Position numbers and translations under genes: made by a program. A stretch of 52,598 bases of DNA from an uncultured Cytophaga sp. (GTDB lineage: Bacteria; Bacteroidota; Bacteroidia; Cytophagales; Cytophagaceae). Numbering within the stretch: position 1 is the first letter of the stretch; the number at the start of each line of letters is the position of its first letter. Below are positions 49,831 through 52,598 of the stretch, in pieces. The notes below the pieces were generated by a model. It saw only the letters and a program-made list of their open reading frames with translations, did not search any database and was not told the DNA's origin. The stretch is from contig NZ_CALMGQ010000145.1 in the NCBI RefSeq assembly GCF_937863595.1, forward strand, positions 1 to 52,598, given 5' to 3'.

Positions 49831-51443
49831 ACTTTATTATTGAGTTGTTGAATCAAATCCAATAAATCTTGTTTGGTGTTTGCATCCTGAATTGCCTTAT
49901 CTTTACGCCAGCGCGCAATACGAGGGAAGCGCAAGGCTACTCCCGATTTATGTCTTGGCGATGGATTGATGCCTTCAAAGGCAATTTCAAAAACAAGTCC
50001 GGGTGTGACACTGCGCACCGGACCAAATTTTTCAAGCGTGTTCTTTTTTATCCATCGGTCTACTTCTACCAATTCTTTATCTTTTAATCCGGAATAGGCT
50101 TTTGTAAATGGGACCAATTCTTCTCCGTTCCAAACGGCAAAAGTGTAGTCGGTATATAAATCTGCTCTTCTGCCATGTCCTTTTTGTGCATACAACAACA
50201 CACCATCTACCGTTAAGGGATCAATTTTCCATTTCCACCATTTGCCTTTTCTTCGTCCCGATTCATATAAACTATCTTTGTGCTTCAACATCAAGCCTTC
50301 GCATAGGTGATCGCGCGATACATTGCGCAGCTGAACCATTTCATCCACATGCGTACACGGAAAGACCTTCGATAATTTTAACACCTCTTTTGCTGCCGGA
50401 TTTTTTTCTGCAATCTGTCTTAATAACTCTTCGAGCTTTGCTCTACGCTCAAACATAGGCAAGGCGCGTATGTCTACACCTTCATATTCCAATAAGTCAT
50501 AACACATCATTGCCAAGGGTGCATCTGCTAAACTTTTTTTAGAAAGGTTTTTTCTACCGATGCGCGTTTGCATGATGTGGAACGGCATGGGTTCTTCACC
50601 ATCAAAGGGAAGGATTTCTCCATCGATCACCGTGCCATCGGGCAAGGCCAGCTTTAATATTTCAAATTCCGGAAATTTATCCGTCATCAATTCTTCGCCT
50701 CTAGACCAAACAAACAATTCATTTTTACGCACAATGATTTGTCCGCGTATGCCATCAAATTTATATTCTATTTGCCAATCTGCAATCGTGCCCAATGCTT
50801 CCATGGGTATATCTAATTGATAGGCCAAATAAAATGGGTACGGTTTGGACGCATCTTCTTCAATGCTTGTATTGAATAATAAATGTTGCAAGCTTGTATC
50901 TTCTGCGGTCCAGTTGCCCATTAACTGATAGGCTACACTGCTTTCAGGTACGGAGAAATTTTTTGCTAAGGCTTTAATCACCAATTGTTGTGAAACACCC
51001 ACGCGGAAACTTCCCGTTATTAATTTATTGAATACAAACCGCTCTTCCGTATTTAACTGCATCCAAATTTCTTGAATGATGTGTTTGCGTTCCTCTTCCG
51101 TTTTTGTACTTAACGATTTTAATAAGGCCATCATGGCACTCAAACCGTATTCTGTAAACGATTCGGATTTCGGTAACAGTAAGGTGATGGTTTCCGCTAA
51201 ATCTCCCACTACATGATACGACTCTTCAAAAATCCAATCGCTGACACCCGATAGTTCAATCGCCCACGTTTTTAACTCAGCCGTTTTTACCGTCCGTTTC
51301 GGTTTCCTTCCGGTGAGTAAAGCCACTGCCCATATGGCATCATCCTCATTGGCTGTATTAAAATATTCAACCAATGCATCTACTTTTGCATTAGTCTTTG
51401 TGGTTTGATCCAAGTCGGAAAATAAATCAGCGAACTTCTTCAT
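49827..51443 (-). CDS. ATP-dependent DNA ligase (ligase-associated repair system)
   Basis: 538 residues. An N-terminal DNA-binding domain (to about 200), then the adenylation domain with the catalytic lysine K228 in EYKFDGIRGQ, motif III-type FVWSRGEE, DGEILPF, the Lys-rich MLKHKDSLYESGRRKGKWWKWK motif, and the C-terminal OB domain. Joins nicks using ATP. Overlaps the exonuclease gene by 17 bases and the helicase by 4. This is the ligase that names the system. Confidence 0.95.
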   Translation of the reverse strand: MKKFADLFSDLDQTTKTNAKVDALVEYFNTANEDDAIWAVALLTGRKPKRTVKTAELKTWAIELSGVSDWIFEESYHVVGDLAETITLLLPKSESFTEYGLSAMMALLKSLSTKTEEERKHIIQEIWMQLNTEERFVFNKLITGSFRVGVSQQLVIKALAKNFSVPESSVAYQLMGNWTAEDTSLQHLLFNTSIEEDASKPYPFYLAYQLDIPMEALGTIADWQIEYKFDGIRGQIIVRKNELFVWSRGEELMTDKFPEFEILKLALPDGTVIDGEILPFDGEEPMPFHIMQTRIGRKNLSKKSLADAPLAMMCYDLLEYEGVDIRALPMFERRAKLEELLRQIAEKNPAAKEVLKLSKVFPCTHVDEMVQLRNVSRDHLCEGLMLKHKDSLYESGRRKGKWWKWKIDPLTVDGVLLYAQKGHGRRADLYTDYTFAVWNGEELVPFTKAYSGLKDKELVEVDRWIKKNTLEKFGPVRSVTPGLVFEIAFEGINPSPRHKSGVALRFPRIARWRKDKAIQDANTKQDLLDLIQQLNNKV

Positions 51444-52476
51444 TGTGTACCTGTGTTTCGTCGTCCTTGTCTTTTCCTTCTGTTTCGTTTAAAGATTCTC
51501 CTTCATATAAGGTATCTACTTCAACCGCATTTATTTTTAATTCTTCGCGCAGCCATTTTGCAAACACCGATTTATAGCCATGGGTTACATATACATTTTC
51601 TGCGCCCGTTTCTTTTATGGCTGTATTTAAACCATCCCAATCTGCGTGATCGGATAACACAAATCCTCTATCTGCACTTTTGCGGCGGCGCGTTCCTCTT
51701 AATTGCATCCATCCACTGCAGATGCCAACTGAATAGGAATCGAAGCGTTTAAGCCAAGGGGTTCCTAAAGCAGAAGGCGGAGCAACAACAATATTTCCTT
51801 TAAACAAGGCTTTGTTTTTTTCACCTTCTACTCGAGTGGTCGGCGGTAAATCCAAGCCGTCTTCGATTAAAATTTTATTCAAATTGTCTACCGCACCGTG
51901 CGTATATATGTCTCCAATGTTGGTATCCAAATGTTTGATGATGCGTTGTGCTTTTCCCAAGGCATAGCCAATGATGATACTTGTTTTCCCTTCTTCTTTA
52001 TTTTTACTCCACCAACTATTGATGTCTGCATGGGTTTCAGCCGCATCAGGAAACCGATAGACAGGCAACCCAAAAGTAGACTCGGTTACAAAATGATGAC
52101 AACGTATCGGTTCAAAGGGAGTGGAAACATGATCGAGTTGCAATTTATAATCCCCAGATGCAACCCATATCTCGCCCTTGTATTCTAAGCGTACTTGTGC
52201 AGAACCTACAATGTGACCTGCAGGATGCAAACTAATCTTAACGCCATTCATCACGCGTTCTTCTCCATACTCAATGCCTTCTACGTCTATATTCTGACCC
52301 AAACGAAGTCTTAAAATTGGTACACTTTTTTTATGGGTTAAATAATGTTGATTTCCCCATTTAGCATGATCGGCATGCGCATGGGTTATGATGGCGTTTT
52401 TTACCGGTCGCCAAGGATCAATGTATACATCTGCCTGTGGACAGTATATTCCGTATGGATCAAATTTTAATAACAT
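51427..52476 (-). CDS. Ligase-associated DNA exonuclease (metallo-beta-lactamase fold)
   Basis: 349 residues of the SNM1/Pso2-like metallo-beta-lactamase exonuclease type. ITHAHADHAKWG carries the HxHxDH metal site, followed by HPAGHIVGSAQVR, WVASGDYKL and, later, VLSDHADWDGL and VYVTHGYKS of the beta-CASP region. The first gene of the repair operon; it overlaps the ligase gene by 17 bases. A short promoter region of about 70 bases lies between its start and the terminal 52-bp repeat at the window end. Confidence 0.93.
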   Translation of the reverse strand: MLLKFDPYGIYCPQADVYIDPWRPVKNAIITHAHADHAKWGNQHYLTHKKSVPILRLRLGQNIDVEGIEYGEERVMNGVKISLHPAGHIVGSAQVRLEYKGEIWVASGDYKLQLDHVSTPFEPIRCHHFVTESTFGLPVYRFPDAAETHADINSWWSKNKEEGKTSIIIGYALGKAQRIIKHLDTNIGDIYTHGAVDNLNKILIEDGLDLPPTTRVEGEKNKALFKGNIVVAPPSALGTPWLKRFDSYSVGICSGWMQLRGTRRRKSADRGFVLSDHADWDGLNTAIKETGAENVYVTHGYKSVFAKWLREELKINAVEVDTLYEGESLNETEGKDKDDETQVHNEEVR

Positions 52477-52546
52477 AGCTGAATGAATGATAAACTGCGC
52501 ATTAGATGCAGCCCTTTATTAAGTTCGGAATTTATTTAGAAGAATA

Positions 52547-52598
52547 GGGTCAGGTAAAAAAGCTGGGGAGTAACTGATAAAATATTAACTTTACAGGT
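52547..52598 (+). repeat. Right copy of the 52-bp outward-facing repeat
   Basis: The exact reverse complement of 2-53; the divergence point is at 52546. Read rightward it begins GGGTCAGGTAAAAAAGCTGG. The repair operon starts just inside it. Confidence 0.85.

Noticed and set aside
50108-50458. Antisense open frame across the ligase gene, and similar long frames opposite the helicase and exonuclease
   Set aside because: They are opposite conserved coding regions and have low-complexity, non-protein-like translations.
1-52598. Circular element or plasmid because the ends share sequence
   Set aside because: The shared 52 bases are inverted, not direct, so they do not close a circle.
1-52598. 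CRISPR array, tRNA or rRNA genes
   Set aside because: No regularly spaced repeats, cloverleaf-like segments or conserved rRNA blocks were seen in the intergenic regions.

Overview
This AT-rich window (roughly one third G+C by eye) looks like Bacteroidota chromosome, most plausibly from the Cytophagales side of the phylum. The evidence is the many lipoprotein signals beginning MKK, starts without Shine-Dalgarno sequences, TAnnTTTG-type promoter sequences, an ECF sigma/FecR/STN regulatory module, PorT-like barrels, PepSY-like proteins beside two-component systems, DUF4142/YtxH/holin-X-like stress genes, and the ligase-associated exonuclease-ligase-Lhr-PdeM repair operon. No tRNA, rRNA, CRISPR array or complete transposase is visible. 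The genus cannot be fixed from sequence alone.

The window is bounded on both sides by the same 52-bp sequence facing outward (2-53 and 52547-52598, exact reverse complements). On the left this sequence cuts an ABC-transporter ATPase gene just after its Walker A region. The simplest reading is a contig ending in two copies of one mobile or repeated element.

Layout. 1-5800: truncated ABC ATPase, arginase, a META-domain lipoprotein, an unknown lipoprotein, a DsbA-like thiol protein and a DODA-type dioxygenase. 5830-12070: a minus-strand run with an SMP-30-like propeller lipoprotein, a GH3 beta-glucosidase lipoprotein, an aldo/keto reductase, a group II truncated globin, a TlpA-like thioredoxin and a prohibitin-like lipoprotein. 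12400-17740: a GldL-reminiscent membrane protein, then a tight operon (lactonase-like lipoprotein, ECF sigma, FecR anti-sigma, STN/repeat/barrel outer-membrane protein). 17800-22000: a nucleoside-recognition membrane protein, a rhodanese-thioredoxin lipoprotein, two paralogous secreted proteins of unknown function and an MscS channel. 22340-33000: an envelope and stress block (two PorT-like barrels, PepSY-like lipoprotein, holin-X-like protein, YtxH protein, a 50-residue Lmo0937-type protein, two DUF4142 proteins, YihY) followed by a CHASE3/PAS histidine kinase, a single-domain response regulator, an AraC-type regulator and a six-hairpin-like protein. 33170-39420: a frameshifted GNAT gene, a histidine kinase, a DUF4380 lipoprotein, thiol peroxidase, an OmpA-family protein and a PAS/DHp protein without an ATPase domain. 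39690-46600: an OmpR-type two-component pair with a PepSY-like protein, two copies of a 30-bp hairpin repeat, an ABC exporter, HtpX-like protease with LemA, and a YiaA/B-type protein. 46745-52476: the four-gene ligase-associated DNA repair operon.

The least conventional items are the lactonase-sigma-FecR-STN operon, whose STN gene encodes not a TonB receptor but a protein with about nine GxQxAGxxN repeats; the tandem secreted paralogs; the repeated intergenic hairpins; the triplicated start region at 12418-12447; and the shared element boundary at both window ends. Most of the rest is recognisable Bacteroidota chromosomal content.
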